Assembly (NCBI GenBank): GCA_964609215.1
Contig: CAZSQZ010000001.1
Location: 487,997 to 551,996 of the forward strand
From: JABDKJ01 sp964609215
GTDB lineage: Bacteria; Bacteroidota; Bacteroidia; Flavobacteriales_D; JABDKJ01
Reading direction: 5' to 3'
DNA: 64,000 nt
Part shown: positions 1 through 9,372 of the stretch, piece after piece
Numbering within the stretch: the first letter of the stretch is position 1
How the letters are laid out: every line of letters begins with the position of its first letter
Program-made: the position numbers and the translations under genes
Notes under the pieces: generated by a model
What the model saw: only the letters and a program-made list of their open reading frames with translations
Databases searched by the model: none
What the model was told of the DNA's origin: nothing

Positions 1-63
1 CATAATCTTAAAATTTTACACAAAGCTAACAATTACAATTCATTCTTTAATTAAGTCTATGGA

Positions 64-471
64 TTAGATTTGATCAATTATCTCTGAAGGAAAAGTGTTT
101 GGAGGTTCTTTATTACTCCTTTTCACAAAAATGGAGAAAGCTAAATAAGAAATGCCAAGTAGAATAGATAAAGAGCCTGCAGAATAAACAAAGAAATCAT
201 GCATTTCACGTGGATACAAACCTCTTCTGGTAGATACAAAGAGTAGAATGAGAGTTAATACAAGAACAATCCAGTATACTATTAGGAATACCCGAAACTT
301 GTATTCCAATTTTTTACTCCTAAAGCCAAACACAATTGAACCGATTACCTGCCATAAACCGAAAGGTATTAAAAACAATAAGACCAGAATACTTGCAAAT
401 GGAATGCAACAAATAGCAATTAGAATTATTGCAACTTGTGAATAAAGGTTAACGTTGAGCCATTTTTTCAT
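64..471 (-). CDS. small integral membrane protein, unknown function
   Basis: No family recognised. About 135 residues and mostly hydrophobic, with roughly four predicted membrane helices: two in residues 7-49, one near 58-80 and one near 92-112. The tail is short and charged (KRSNKEPPNTFP). A TTG lies three codons upstream, but the ATG at 471 (MKKWLNVNLY) is the more natural start. It sits 24 bases downstream of the GbsR-type regulator on the same strand, so the two are probably co-transcribed and the regulator may control this protein. That functional link is inference from position only. Confidence 0.6.
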   Translation of the reverse strand: MKKWLNVNLYSQVAIILIAICCIPFASILVLLFLIPFGLWQVIGSIVFGFRSKKLEYKFRVFLIVYWIVLVLTLILLFVSTRRGLYPREMHDFFVYSAGSLSILLGISYLAFSIFVKRSNKEPPNTFPSEIIDQI

Positions 472-495
472 TTGTTTCAAATATATCTGAAACTT

Positions 496-1005
496 TTATT
501 TTTTCATAAACTTAAACAGGGCATTTGTAAACCAATTTTGTTCCGCCTTTTCTATTTTTCTTAAAAATTTATCAGATTTGGTTGCAATTTCCTTAATCTC
601 TCCAAGCAGATTAGCAAAATGCTTTTCCTCTTTATTTCCTTTTTTAGTTTCAAATTCTCCTAAAGTTTGAAGTCTATCAATTAACGGACTCAATTCTCTT
701 TTTCTTCTTTCACTTGCAATTTTTCTTGCTACTTCCCACATATCAGACTCTGCTATGAAAAATTCTCTTCGTTCTCCAGTCTTCAAAACTTTATGAACTA
801 AGCCCCAATCTATTAGTGCACGGGTATTCATGTTTGCGTTACCGCGGCTAATTTGCAAATCTTCCATTATTTGTTCTGTAGAAAGTGGATTGGTGGAAAC
901 TAGAAGTAATGCATGTATTTGAGCCATAGTTCTATTAACTCCCCACTGTGAACCAAGAGAACCCCATATTTCAACAAACTTTTCCTTCCTTTTAACTAAA
1001 TCCAT
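496..1005 (-). CDS. GbsR/MarR-type winged-helix transcriptional regulator
   Basis: The N-terminal 90 residues look like a MarR-superfamily winged helix of the GbsR group, with the recognition region around STEQIMEDLQISRGNANMN and a wing near KTGERREFF. The C-terminal half is helical and charged (residues about 95-169) and probably mediates dimerisation. GbsR proteins in Bacillus repress osmoprotectant genes; the ligand here is unknown. The start is placed at ATG 1005; a TTG two codons upstream is possible. It is transcribed away from rnr, and the gap between them holds a perfect 17-bp dyad that could be its operator. Membrane-protein gene follows directly. Confidence 0.8.
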   Translation of the reverse strand: MDLVKRKEKFVEIWGSLGSQWGVNRTMAQIHALLLVSTNPLSTEQIMEDLQISRGNANMNTRALIDWGLVHKVLKTGERREFFIAESDMWEVARKIASERRKRELSPLIDRLQTLGEFETKKGNKEEKHFANLLGEIKEIATKSDKFLRKIEKAEQNWFTNALFKFMKK

Positions 1006-1045
1006 AACCAATAATAAGGTTTTAATATAATTTCAAAAAGAATTG

Positions 1046-1062
1046 ATTTTAATAATTAAAAT
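1046..1062. promoter_or_regulatory. 17-bp perfect dyad between divergent gbsR-like gene and rnr
   Basis: ATTTTAAT-A-ATTAAAAT is a perfect inverted repeat of 8-bp arms around one central base, in the gap between the two divergent genes. It overlaps a near-match to the -7 box (TAAAATTG, 1057-1064) on the rnr side. The position suits an operator for the adjacent regulator. AT-rich dyads also arise by chance, so this is a candidate only. Confidence 0.35.
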
Positions 1063-1094
1063 TGTGAAACTTAAAACATGAAAGACTAAGTATC

Positions 1095-3203
1095 GTGAAA
1101 CCAGTAAAACTTAAAAAATTAAAGAAGAAATTAAAACTGAAAACATTACAGGTTTTGATTGATGAAAAGGGGAAGGCCTTAAACTATAAGCAGGTTAGTG
1201 CTAGACTTGAGGAAAGAGATAATAGCGTTAAGTTAATCATCGTAGAGGCATTAAAAGAACTTACGGACGAAGGGAAAATTAAGGAGAACGAAAAAGGAAA
1301 ATACGCTTACGTTGGAAAACCAAAAAATGTCATTGAGGGGCGAATAGATATTTCTAAATGGGGAAGAGGATTTGTAAAACATGAAGACTTTGAGGAAGAT
1401 ATTTCGATATCAAAAAAGAACATTAGAAAGGCCTTAAATGGTGATTTAGTGCTAGTCGAACTTTACAAAAAGAAAAACAAATGGGCTGGAAGAGTGTTAA
1501 ATATACTTGAAAGAAGAACAGAGACTTTTGTGGGTATAGTTAGTCGCAGAAACAATATTATTTTTCTGGATTCTGAGAGTAATGGACACGTAAGCTTGTT
1601 TATTCCTGCTGGAAAAGATATGAATGCTCCTAATGGAGTTAAGGCGGTGGGTAAGATATTGAACTGGCCAGATACGGCAGAAAACCCCTTTGGTGAAATT
1701 ATTCAGATCCTAGGGGAGGAAGGCGAAATAAGAACTGAATTAGATGCGATCCATTGGGAATTTGATTTGCCAAAAAAGTTCCCGCAAATTGTAATAGACA
1801 AAGCAAATGCCTTAAAGATGGAGGTAAGCGAAATTGATTTGAAAGAAAGAAGAGATTTTCGTTCTGTCCCAACTTTTACAATTGATCCTGATGATGCAAA
1901 GGATTTTGATGATGCTTTATCTTTTGTAGATAAAGATGGTTTTTATGAAATAGGCATTCATATTGCAGATGTCTCTCATTATGTTAAAGAAGGTGATGCT
2001 CTAGATAAGGAAGCAAGGCTAAGAGCAACTTCTGTTTATTTGGTTGATCAGGTTATTCCAATGTTGCCGGAAGAGCTTTCCAACTTTCTTTGTTCACTTA
2101 GACCAAATGAAGATAAGTTTTGTTATTCAGTTTGGATTAAAATGGATAAAAGTGCTAAGATTCAAGATTACTGGATTGACAAGACCATTATTAATTCGAA
2201 TAGAAGATTTACGTATGCTGAGGCGCAGGAAATTATAGATGGAAGTGATGGAGAATTTAAAAACGAGATCAGAACATTAAAAGATCTTAGTCAAAAGATT
2301 AAAGCAGAAAGGCTGAAGAGTGGTGCTTTGGCTTTCGGTGGAAATGAATTTAAATTCAAATTAGATGAAGAGTTGCAACCCATTGACATTTATGAAAAAA
2401 CAATGGGAACGGCTAACCAGCTTATTGAGGAGTTTATGCTTATTGCAAATCGAATTGTTGCGGAAGAGATAGGAAAACATCCAAAAGAAAAGAAACCATT
2501 TGTATACAGGGTACATGATAAACCTAAATCTGATAAGTTAGCTGAACTTCAAAAATTTGTTTCCTTTTTAGGCTATGAATTGAAGACTACGGTGGAAGAT
2601 GCGAGTAGGGATTTAAATCGTCTTATGGATAGTGCCAAGGGAAAGCCTGAGGAAAAGATTATCAGTCAGATGGCGATTAGAACTATGTCTAAAGCAGAAT
2701 ATTCGGTTGACAATATTGGGCATTATGGATTAGCATTTGAACATTATTCACATTTTACATCTCCAATAAGAAGATACCCGGATTTATTAGTACATCGTTT
2801 GTTGAATGAATACCTGCATAAAAAGACAATTTTAAGTGAGGATGAAATAGAGAGAAGAAATAAGCATTGCTCTCTTATGGAGAAAAGAGCTGCGGAAGCC
2901 GAACGTGCCTCAATAAAGTATATGCAGGCTGTTTACATGTCGCAATTTGTTGGTAAGGATTTTGAGGGCAGGGTTTCCGGTCTTACCAAATGGGGAATTT
3001 ATGTTGAGTTGAGTAATAAATGTGAAGGAATGGTATCCTTTAATTCAATGAGGGATGATCAATATTATTTTGATGAAGATAGTTTTATGGTGATAGGAAA
3101 ACGGTACAAGGAAACTTTAAAAATGGGAGATAAAGTAAAGGTCTTTGTTTCTGACTGTAATATTCTAAAGCGCCATATAGACTTAGAACTTATAGAATAT
3201 TAG
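1095..3203 (+). CDS. rnr: ribonuclease R
   Basis: 3'-5' exoribonuclease of the RNB/RNase II superfamily that degrades structured RNA. Order: lysine-rich N-terminus, helix-turn-helix-like region (about 15-70), cold-shock/OB domains (about 75-230), RNB catalytic domain (about 250-580) and a C-terminal S1 domain (about 625-700). The catalytic metal-binding motif TIDPDDAKDFDDALSF is near residue 260, with the aspartates intact; HYSHFTSPIRRYPDL is the second family signature. Length 702 fits RNase R rather than RNase II. The start is GTG. Its stop TAG shares a TTAG tetranucleotide with the stop of the convergent OmpA-family gene. Confidence 0.95.
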   Translation: MKPVKLKKLKKKLKLKTLQVLIDEKGKALNYKQVSARLEERDNSVKLIIVEALKELTDEGKIKENEKGKYAYVGKPKNVIEGRIDISKWGRGFVKHEDFEEDISISKKNIRKALNGDLVLVELYKKKNKWAGRVLNILERRTETFVGIVSRRNNIIFLDSESNGHVSLFIPAGKDMNAPNGVKAVGKILNWPDTAENPFGEIIQILGEEGEIRTELDAIHWEFDLPKKFPQIVIDKANALKMEVSEIDLKERRDFRSVPTFTIDPDDAKDFDDALSFVDKDGFYEIGIHIADVSHYVKEGDALDKEARLRATSVYLVDQVIPMLPEELSNFLCSLRPNEDKFCYSVWIKMDKSAKIQDYWIDKTIINSNRRFTYAEAQEIIDGSDGEFKNEIRTLKDLSQKIKAERLKSGALAFGGNEFKFKLDEELQPIDIYEKTMGTANQLIEEFMLIANRIVAEEIGKHPKEKKPFVYRVHDKPKSDKLAELQKFVSFLGYELKTTVEDASRDLNRLMDSAKGKPEEKIISQMAIRTMSKAEYSVDNIGHYGLAFEHYSHFTSPIRRYPDLLVHRLLNEYLHKKTILSEDEIERRNKHCSLMEKRAAEAERASIKYMQAVYMSQFVGKDFEGRVSGLTKWGIYVELSNKCEGMVSFNSMRDDQYYFDEDSFMVIGKRYKETLKMGDKVKVFVSDCNILKRHIDLELIEY

Positions 3204-5491
3204 AAGTTTTGATTCTTCCTAATGCTAATTTCGGTTCTTCTATTTTTAGCATGCTCTTCTCTTGTGCACTCAACATTATTGGTGCAATTATTTACCAATT
3301 GAGTTTCACCCATTCCTATAGCTTCCAGCCTTTTTGCATTGATGCCATTGGCAATAAGAAATGCTGCAACTCCTTCAGCCCTGTCCTGAGATAGTTTTAA
3401 ATTATATTTATCAGTTGCTCTGGAGTCCGTATGTGATGTTATGTCTATGGATACGTGGGGATTGTTGTGAAGAATAGTAATTAACTTGTTCAATTCCGCT
3501 TGCGCTTCTTCCTTTAGTTCTGCACTATTATAATCGTAATAGATATTATTAATAACGAAGGTCTCATTTGCCTTAATGTAAATCTCTTGATCTTCTGAGT
3601 TAATCAGAGAGATATATTCATCATCTGCAGTAAGACGTTCGAAATAGTATCTTAAATCTTTGTTGCCTAGGATAATCTGAATTGGATTTCCGTCTTTATC
3701 AAAAATGGCAATTTTCAGTGATTCGTCATTATTGGATAATTTGAAAATGTAAAGGTCATCTGGCTTTAAATGTTCGAATATAAAATTACCCTCGTCATCG
3801 GTAAGAGTTTTGTCAATCACAATTCCGTATTGATTTACGATACTCACCTCTTCATTAGCAGCCAAATCATTATAATCTTCTCTAAAAACTTGTCCTTTAA
3901 TGCTGATAGAAAGGAAGTTATTATCTGACTGTTCCATCAAGGCTAAATTGTCAAAATCGTCCAAAGCAAGAATTTCGAAAGCAAAGCCACCGTTTTCATC
4001 TGCTTCTATTATTTCTGTGACATCTCCATTGGAGTCTGTTAGTAGCAATGCAACATCTTTAAATTCTTCAATATTCTTATCCAGTTGAATAGTATAGTTT
4101 GTAATGCCGCTTTCTTTCAAAAAGAAAAATTCACCTTCAGAGTTAGTGAATGCCTCTTGCAATTCGTTACCAAATTCATCAATCAAAAACACTTTTTGAT
4201 TTTTTAAGACTTCACCATCTTTTTCAAAAATACCCGTTATATATCTAGATTCTTTAGCTGGACCAGACTCGGTAGACTCAAATTTGTAGATGTCATCTTT
4301 ACCAGATCCTCCAGGTCTATTTGATGAGAAATAACCATTTTTACTGTTTTCAAAACAAATCCCAAAATCATCATAGGGAGAATTAAACGGTGCTTTTAAG
4401 TTCTCCACAAACTCCCAATGATGGCTTTCTTCAACTCTATACAAATCAAGAGAACCATAACCAACATGCCCATTTGATGAAAAGTATAAATACCCTTCAT
4501 TATAACTTGGGAAGACCTCGTTTTCTGGAGAGTTTACATTATCTCCTAAATTAATGGGGCTTGACCATCCAGTTTCGGTCTTAAAACAATAATAAAGATC
4601 CATACCTCCATAACCACCAGGTTTGTCGGAAGAAAAGAACAATGATTTTCCATCATCAGAAATTGCTGGGTGAGCAACATTATAATCTTCATTGTTGTAT
4701 TTAAATGGAATAGGTTCACTCCATTTATCATCTACTTTTTGAATGGAGAAAACATCATTATAGTTTATCCCAGACCTTAATTGAGAAGCACTTGTATAAA
4801 ATATTTCTGTTTTCTCTTTATTGATACTTACAGGGCCAATATGTTTTCCGTGAATTAGACCAGGTAAAAACTCATGGGAATTTTTTGATTCGAACTGACC
4901 TAACTTCTTCTTATATAATTTTGAGAAATTCTTAACACTGGGGTCTAATTCCTCCATATTAATTAGATCCGCTTTATTCATGGTACAGAAAACCATGTCC
5001 TCTCCATAAATGAATGGGCTATAGTCACCCGCGCTTGTATTAACCTCATCGAAATTTCTTACCTCTATTTTGGTAACTATTTTATTCCACTTTGCTTGTG
5101 AAATAATACTGTTACTCAGATTAGCTATATCCGGTTCCTGTTTGCTCGCAGGACTTAATGTATTCCAAGTCTCTTTTGCCTTATCATATTCTTTTTGAGC
5201 AAGGTATGTTCGAATGAGAATATACTTATAGTCATCCTTTTCAGGATATTTTTCTACTAAAACTTTTGATGTATTAATAGCTTTTTCATACTCACCAGCA
5301 TAGAAACTGCTCATTCCGTAGATATAACTATTGACATCACTGACTTTTCCTTCCTCAAACTCCTTATCGAGAATAGTCATGGCATCGTGAAAACGTTGAT
5401 CTTCGAATGCTTGAATTGCTTTCTTATTTTGCCCAAGAACAGAACATGATATAAGACAAAGGCAAATGGTATGAAATAGCTTTTTAGTCAT
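3200..5491 (-). CDS. OmpA-family outer-membrane protein with TPR and PD40 repeats
   Basis: Signal peptide ending near residue 20, then TPR-like helices (about 20-130), then WD40/PD40-like beta-propeller units (about 270-405) with the recurring words FFSSDKPGGYGGMDLYY, YFSSNGHVGYGSLDLYR and YFSSNRPGGSGKDDIYK. Next come carboxypeptidase-regulatory-like Ig modules, then an OmpA peptidoglycan-binding domain (about 640-760) with HTDSRATDKYNLKLSQDRA. This architecture is typical of Bacteroidota proteins encoded beside PorP/SprF and resembles PorE-type T9SS accessory proteins; it likely anchors a surface complex to the cell wall. Last gene of the four-gene operon, with an ATGA overlap to the porP-like gene. 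Confidence 0.85.
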   Translation of the reverse strand: MTKKLFHTICLCLISCSVLGQNKKAIQAFEDQRFHDAMTILDKEFEEGKVSDVNSYIYGMSSFYAGEYEKAINTSKVLVEKYPEKDDYKYILIRTYLAQKEYDKAKETWNTLSPASKQEPDIANLSNSIISQAKWNKIVTKIEVRNFDEVNTSAGDYSPFIYGEDMVFCTMNKADLINMEELDPSVKNFSKLYKKKLGQFESKNSHEFLPGLIHGKHIGPVSINKEKTEIFYTSASQLRSGINYNDVFSIQKVDDKWSEPIPFKYNNEDYNVAHPAISDDGKSLFFSSDKPGGYGGMDLYYCFKTETGWSSPINLGDNVNSPENEVFPSYNEGYLYFSSNGHVGYGSLDLYRVEESHHWEFVENLKAPFNSPYDDFGICFENSKNGYFSSNRPGGSGKDDIYKFESTESGPAKESRYITGIFEKDGEVLKNQKVFLIDEFGNELQEAFTNSEGEFFFLKESGITNYTIQLDKNIEEFKDVALLLTDSNGDVTEIIEADENGGFAFEILALDDFDNLALMEQSDNNFLSISIKGQVFREDYNDLAANEEVSIVNQYGIVIDKTLTDDEGNFIFEHLKPDDLYIFKLSNNDESLKIAIFDKDGNPIQIILGNKDLRYYFERLTADDEYISLINSEDQEIYIKANETFVINNIYYDYNSAELKEEAQAELNKLITILHNNPHVSIDITSHTDSRATDKYNLKLSQDRAEGVAAFLIANGINAKRLEAIGMGETQLVNNCTNNVECTREEHAKNRRTEISIRKNQNF

Positions 5492-6402
5492 AAACTGTAA
5501 AATCGAGGAGAAACAATTTCCCCCTTTTCTTTTCCTAAATTGATTCCCATAAAAATTTCATGAGAATTTGGTTTATTGGTTTTCAGATCGATTAAACTTA
5601 ATTCATAAGAATAGCCAATCCGAATGTTCTTTCTTACGAAAAAATGACTAATAAGATTCAAGTTTTTACTATTTCTATAGGATACTCCAAAAGTGATTTT
5701 ATCCTTTAGTGTAAAATTTGAACTAATGTCAAAAGCAAATTGATTGGTTTCTGTTGCGTTTACTAATATGTAGGGTTTCCAAACCAAATTTTTAGATAAG
5801 GGTCTGGCGAGACCTAGAAGTAGGTCTGCATGGATAAATTGTCTTGCAGTTCCAAGCTCGGATAATTTATAATTACTCTGCAGCAGGTTGGAGAATTTTA
5901 TTCCAGCAATTAATCTATTGTTTTGATACAATCCTGAGAAATTAAATCTAGGAATAACAGAATTTAAGGCGCCTTGCTGTGGATAGGCTAAGTCATTTTG
6001 CTGAAAAACCAGTTCTGAAAAATTAAATGAGATTTGTTCCAGACCTAAATCCAAAGCCAAAGAAAAAAGCCCTCTATTTGACTGCATATGATAAGCAAAA
6101 GTTCCTTCAATAGAACTGCTTCGATGAACTCCAATTGATTCATTTGAAATCAGAATACCAAGCCCCATTTTTTTTTCATTTAATGGAGTATGAAGGCTGA
6201 TATATTGTGAAAACGGAGCACCCTCAACACTGGTCCATTGACTGTTAATACCCAGCCCTATAGCAGTTATGTTTTTACTTCCAGCATACGCTGAGTTGAG
6301 TTGGTAATAATTAAAAAGGCTTTGATTAAATAATTGATTTTGTTGACCATTAAAATCAAGGAAGGAATTGCAAAGAATAAGAAGTACAAATAGTCTCTTC
6401 AT
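5488..6402 (-). CDS. PorP/SprF-family T9SS outer-membrane protein
   Basis: 304 residues with a signal peptide and many amphipathic beta strands, consistent with a 14-16 stranded barrel. The family signature is near the N-terminus: NQSLFNYYQLNSAYAGS, then INSQWTSVEGAPFSQYISLH. PorP/SprF proteins are outer-membrane partners of T9SS cargo carrying the type B (gliding-type) C-terminal domain; SprF is needed for export of SprB in Flavobacterium johnsoniae. The upstream gene encodes just such a C-terminal domain, so this is its probable dedicated partner (inference). ATGA overlaps join it to both neighbours. Confidence 0.88.
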   Translation of the reverse strand: MKRLFVLLILCNSFLDFNGQQNQLFNQSLFNYYQLNSAYAGSKNITAIGLGINSQWTSVEGAPFSQYISLHTPLNEKKMGLGILISNESIGVHRSSSIEGTFAYHMQSNRGLFSLALDLGLEQISFNFSELVFQQNDLAYPQQGALNSVIPRFNFSGLYQNNRLIAGIKFSNLLQSNYKLSELGTARQFIHADLLLGLARPLSKNLVWKPYILVNATETNQFAFDISSNFTLKDKITFGVSYRNSKNLNLISHFFVRKNIRIGYSYELSLIDLKTNKPNSHEIFMGINLGKEKGEIVSPRFYSL

Positions 6403-7121
6403 CTTAATAATTCTATAAATCCAGAGAATTCCTGATTATCGGTTTTTACAAAATAGAAGTAAGTAGCATCAGGTAGAATATTACCATTTTGATCTATACC
6501 AGAAAATACGACAGTACTATTGTCATAATTTTTCCCCTTCCAGATGAGAACACCAAGACGATTATAAATTTCTACTTCGTTCTGTAAAAATTCCTCGGCT
6601 GTTATATTTTCAATTATCCAAAAATCATTAGTTCCATCCTCGTTTGGTGTAAATCCATTGTAAAAGACAAGATTGCAATTACCAGCACCTTCTTCTACGA
6701 TTATTTCAATTTCTTTAGAACATGAGGAAGAAGAAAAAAGAATGTCGTAAGTACCAGCGGCAAGACCGTTAAGAGTAGAGTCGTTAAATGTCTGACCGTT
6801 GACAGTTATAAAATAGGGTAAAGTGCAACCAGCAATATTAAAGAAAGAGATTGAGCCGTCACTTGCTTCTGGACAGGAAGTGTTAATGACATTATAGCTT
6901 AATTCCAGACTATTAAACCATTGCTGAAACCCCTGGCTAATAATTGTACTATCGTTCATACCTAGTTCAACAACGGGTTCTCCTATAGAGAAGCTATACT
7001 GGTTTCCATTACTATGATTACCCTCACCACCAGCTGATGCAATAAGTTTTTGTTCAAGATTTTGACCTAATGCCGATATGGAAAGGACTATCGTTAGAAA
7101 GTATATTGGGAAGTATTTCAT
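6399..7121 (-). CDS. secreted protein with gliding-motility-type (type B) C-terminal domain
   Basis: About 240 residues. Signal peptide (MKYFPIYFLTIVLS...ALG), a small central module with Cys pairs (residues about 85-145, including a SprB-repeat-like region TCPEASDGSISFFNIAGC), and a C-terminal domain of about 85 residues with the gliding-associated CTD words NGFTPNEDGTNDFW, VEIYNRLGVLIWKG and YFYFVKTDN. That domain directs T9SS export and cell-surface attachment. The ATG at 7121 overlaps the upstream stop as ATGA, which favours it over the start seven codons upstream. Small for this class; it may be a minimal adhesin or an anchor for the preceding surface protein. Confidence 0.8.
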   Translation of the reverse strand: MKYFPIYFLTIVLSISALGQNLEQKLIASAGGEGNHSNGNQYSFSIGEPVVELGMNDSTIISQGFQQWFNSLELSYNVINTSCPEASDGSISFFNIAGCTLPYFITVNGQTFNDSTLNGLAAGTYDILFSSSSCSKEIEIIVEEGAGNCNLVFYNGFTPNEDGTNDFWIIENITAEEFLQNEVEIYNRLGVLIWKGKNYDNSTVVFSGIDQNGNILPDATYFYFVKTDNQEFSGFIELLR

Positions 7122-8182
7122 AATCCCTTTGTGAAATACCATCCTTCAAAACCAAAAGAGATAACTGAAAAAACCTGCTCACCATGTGCAGGAGAAAAAG
7201 TAATATTGGGTTGAGAGTTAATGTTAGAATTACCTACAGTTAAAAACTCTATGGAATGATTTACAGTATTCTTGAAAATAAAAACGTACTCTCTTCCGAC
7301 AGCATCTACGGCACTTGGTAATGTAATTGAGAAAGGTGCTGTTGAATTATTAATTAAGAAGTGACTAGAGTTTGATGAAGGGTTTAAGGTATTGTTAGAA
7401 ATGATTTCCGTTTGATAGGAAATAGATCCATTTATATCCAAAGTGGAGTTAGGATTTGCGTTATTTTCTCCAACTCCAAGATTTTCGTTACCAGTATAAT
7501 ACAGCGCACCAGTTCCATTTTCTAGCCAAAAATTGGATGGCAGAATAGGAGCTAAGTTTACTGAAAAATCCATTCCAGATTCAGTAATAACCAATTGTGT
7601 GCCATTCAATAAGGCTTGAGTGATTGATTCATTTTGTGGATCTCCATCATCATCTACTAGATCAGATAAATCTGCATTTAACACTCCATCTAAATCTGTT
7701 ATCGATAAGATGTTATTGCTACTGTCAAAGGATAAATCCAAATTGGTTTCATTACTGGGATCTGCATCTGCATCGTCCGCATTGCTCACAGTATTTGCAT
7801 GCAATGCATATGGAACTGAGATTAATTGAACTACACTTATTTCCTCGTAAGTATCGCCCCCATCATCACTGATAAGAGTGGCAAGAAAAAAAGTATTACT
7901 GCCCCAATCGATAGCTGAAAAATTAGAAGAACTGGTACCATTTCCAATCACTAAGGTAAATAATCCGAAACTATTTGTTGTGACTGTATGTGTTTCGCTA
8001 TAAGCGGTATCGCCATTCATGTTTCCTTCTCTAATTTCGAACTTAACATCAATGATATCATTTGGAATTTCTTGCCCTGCATTATCTCTTGCAATCGCTT
8101 GATAGTTAATGCCAAATGGACTTTGGGCATGGCCATCAACTAACAGAAACAAAAGAAAAAGAGAAACGAGCAGTCTTTGCAT
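7118..8182 (-). CDS. cell-surface protein, tail-fibre-like, unknown function
   Basis: 354 residues with a signal peptide (cleavage near VDGHAQ). The N-terminal 130 residues (GINYQAIARDNAGQEIPN...) are a beta-rich module seen at the start of many Bacteroidota surface proteins. A low-complexity Asp/Asn-rich stretch follows (DADADPSNETN..., LSDLVDDDGDPQNESI), then a C-terminal beta domain. It lacks an S74 chaperone domain and a T9SS sorting domain. It is the first gene of the operon leading to the CTD protein, PorP/SprF and OmpA protein, so it may be displayed by that cassette. The long acidic stretch could bind calcium. Function unassigned. Confidence 0.65.
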   Translation of the reverse strand: MQRLLVSLFLLFLLVDGHAQSPFGINYQAIARDNAGQEIPNDIIDVKFEIREGNMNGDTAYSETHTVTTNSFGLFTLVIGNGTSSSNFSAIDWGSNTFFLATLISDDGGDTYEEISVVQLISVPYALHANTVSNADDADADPSNETNLDLSFDSSNNILSITDLDGVLNADLSDLVDDDGDPQNESITQALLNGTQLVITESGMDFSVNLAPILPSNFWLENGTGALYYTGNENLGVGENNANPNSTLDINGSISYQTEIISNNTLNPSSNSSHFLINNSTAPFSITLPSAVDAVGREYVFIFKNTVNHSIEFLTVGNSNINSQPNITFSPAHGEQVFSVISFGFEGWYFTKGL

Positions 8183-8267
8183 AAACTGAAAGATTATTAA
8201 AAACTAAAAATACCATCAATAAAAAGGGCAGTCCTGAGAATTGAGCTCTATTGCAAACAGGTTCGTG

Positions 8268-9350
8268 TTAATTAAATCTCTGAATATCAACCTCTTCGTG
8301 CAGAGGAATGTCTTTGAAAATGAGATCACATAATTCCTTTGAAAAATAAGGAGCCAAAGTCACTCCTCTGGTGCCAAGCCCATTGAATATATATACATTT
8401 CTGTGATCTGAATGTCTACCAATTAGCGGACGTCTATCTGAGACAGTAGGTCTTACACCACCTATTTGCGAAATCACTTTGACTTTTTCCGAAGTAAAAG
8501 GTTCTATCTTTTTGAGTAGTTCCTTTAAAGCAGAATCGCTGGTACTCTCATTAAAGTTGGCCCATTCAAAGGTAGCTCCAATTTTGTAGCGATTATTACC
8601 TATGGGTAAGATGTAAACTGGGGCTTTTAGAATTTTATCAACCTGAAGTTTTTCATCTTCAATTACGATAACTTCACCTTTTACTTTTTGCATGGGAAGA
8701 GTTGAGAAAAAAGGGTTATGTGTCATTCTATAACCTTCACAAAAGACGATGGATTTTGAATGCAGGCCCTTGTAATTGATAGAAGATTCATCCATTATTA
8801 AACTACTATGCTCAAAGTTGCTATTGTAAAAAGCGTTGTTTCCAATAAGTTTTTCCTTTGTGCATTCAATTAGTTTAGGAACGTTTAGCCATCCGCTCAT
8901 TTTTACTTTTCCAGTATGTTTTTTTTCATTAAAAATATCAAGAGTTCCATTTTCTATGTAATCCATCCAGGCCAATAGTTGAGTTTTTTCTTGCCAAATT
9001 TTTTCTTCTTCTGCATTAGCAAATATTCTATGAATCTCTATATCATGCCTAAGAACCACTTTAAGTTCTTCTTCACAGTTTTTATAAAAAGGAATGCAAT
9101 AATTGATGAACTCCTTGGCTCTCCAAGATTTCCTTAAACGTTTTATTATTAGTGGATTATGAATTCCAATTGCTGCCCATGATGCGGTATTTATGTGATT
9201 GTTTTCAAAAACGGCAACACGTTTTCCTTGTAAATGAAGCTGATTTACCAAAACAGAACCAGCTAAACCCTGTCCCACAACTATGACATCATATTCATTT
9301 CCTTGCACAGATTCTAAGAAACAATTATTTTTTGGAATAGATTTTGTCAT
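8268..9350 (-). CDS. FAD-dependent oxidoreductase of the D-amino-acid oxidase family
   Basis: About 360 residues from the ATG at 9350 (MTKSIPKNN); a longer in-frame start at 9479 would run into the divergent gene and is rejected. The Rossmann dinucleotide-binding motif VVGQGLAGSVLVNQL is near residue 24, followed by an acidic FAD-ribose contact (VFEN). A C-terminal family word GGVRPTVSDRRPLIGRH and the FAD motif YIFNGLGTRGVTLAPYFS are present. These features fit the DAO superfamily (glycine/D-amino acid oxidase, MnmC/ThiO relatives). Substrate cannot be read from sequence. Only 22 bp separate it from the divergent DUF3108 gene. Confidence 0.8.
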   Translation of the reverse strand: MTKSIPKNNCFLESVQGNEYDVIVVGQGLAGSVLVNQLHLQGKRVAVFENNHINTASWAAIGIHNPLIIKRLRKSWRAKEFINYCIPFYKNCEEELKVVLRHDIEIHRIFANAEEEKIWQEKTQLLAWMDYIENGTLDIFNEKKHTGKVKMSGWLNVPKLIECTKEKLIGNNAFYNSNFEHSSLIMDESSINYKGLHSKSIVFCEGYRMTHNPFFSTLPMQKVKGEVIVIEDEKLQVDKILKAPVYILPIGNNRYKIGATFEWANFNESTSDSALKELLKKIEPFTSEKVKVISQIGGVRPTVSDRRPLIGRHSDHRNVYIFNGLGTRGVTLAPYFSKELCDLIFKDIPLHEEVDIQRFN

Positions 9351-9372
9351 TATTGAATAAATTACGCTGATT

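Noticed and set aside
1..63. Possible partial gene at the window start
   Set aside because: Short AT-rich stretch; no frame leads into the first gene and nothing recognisable.
7620..7872. Plus-strand open frames rich in His/Leu opposite the acidic repeat region of the surface-protein gene
   Set aside because: They mirror the Asp/Asn-rich coding strand; a repetitive sequence gives open antisense frames without being genes.
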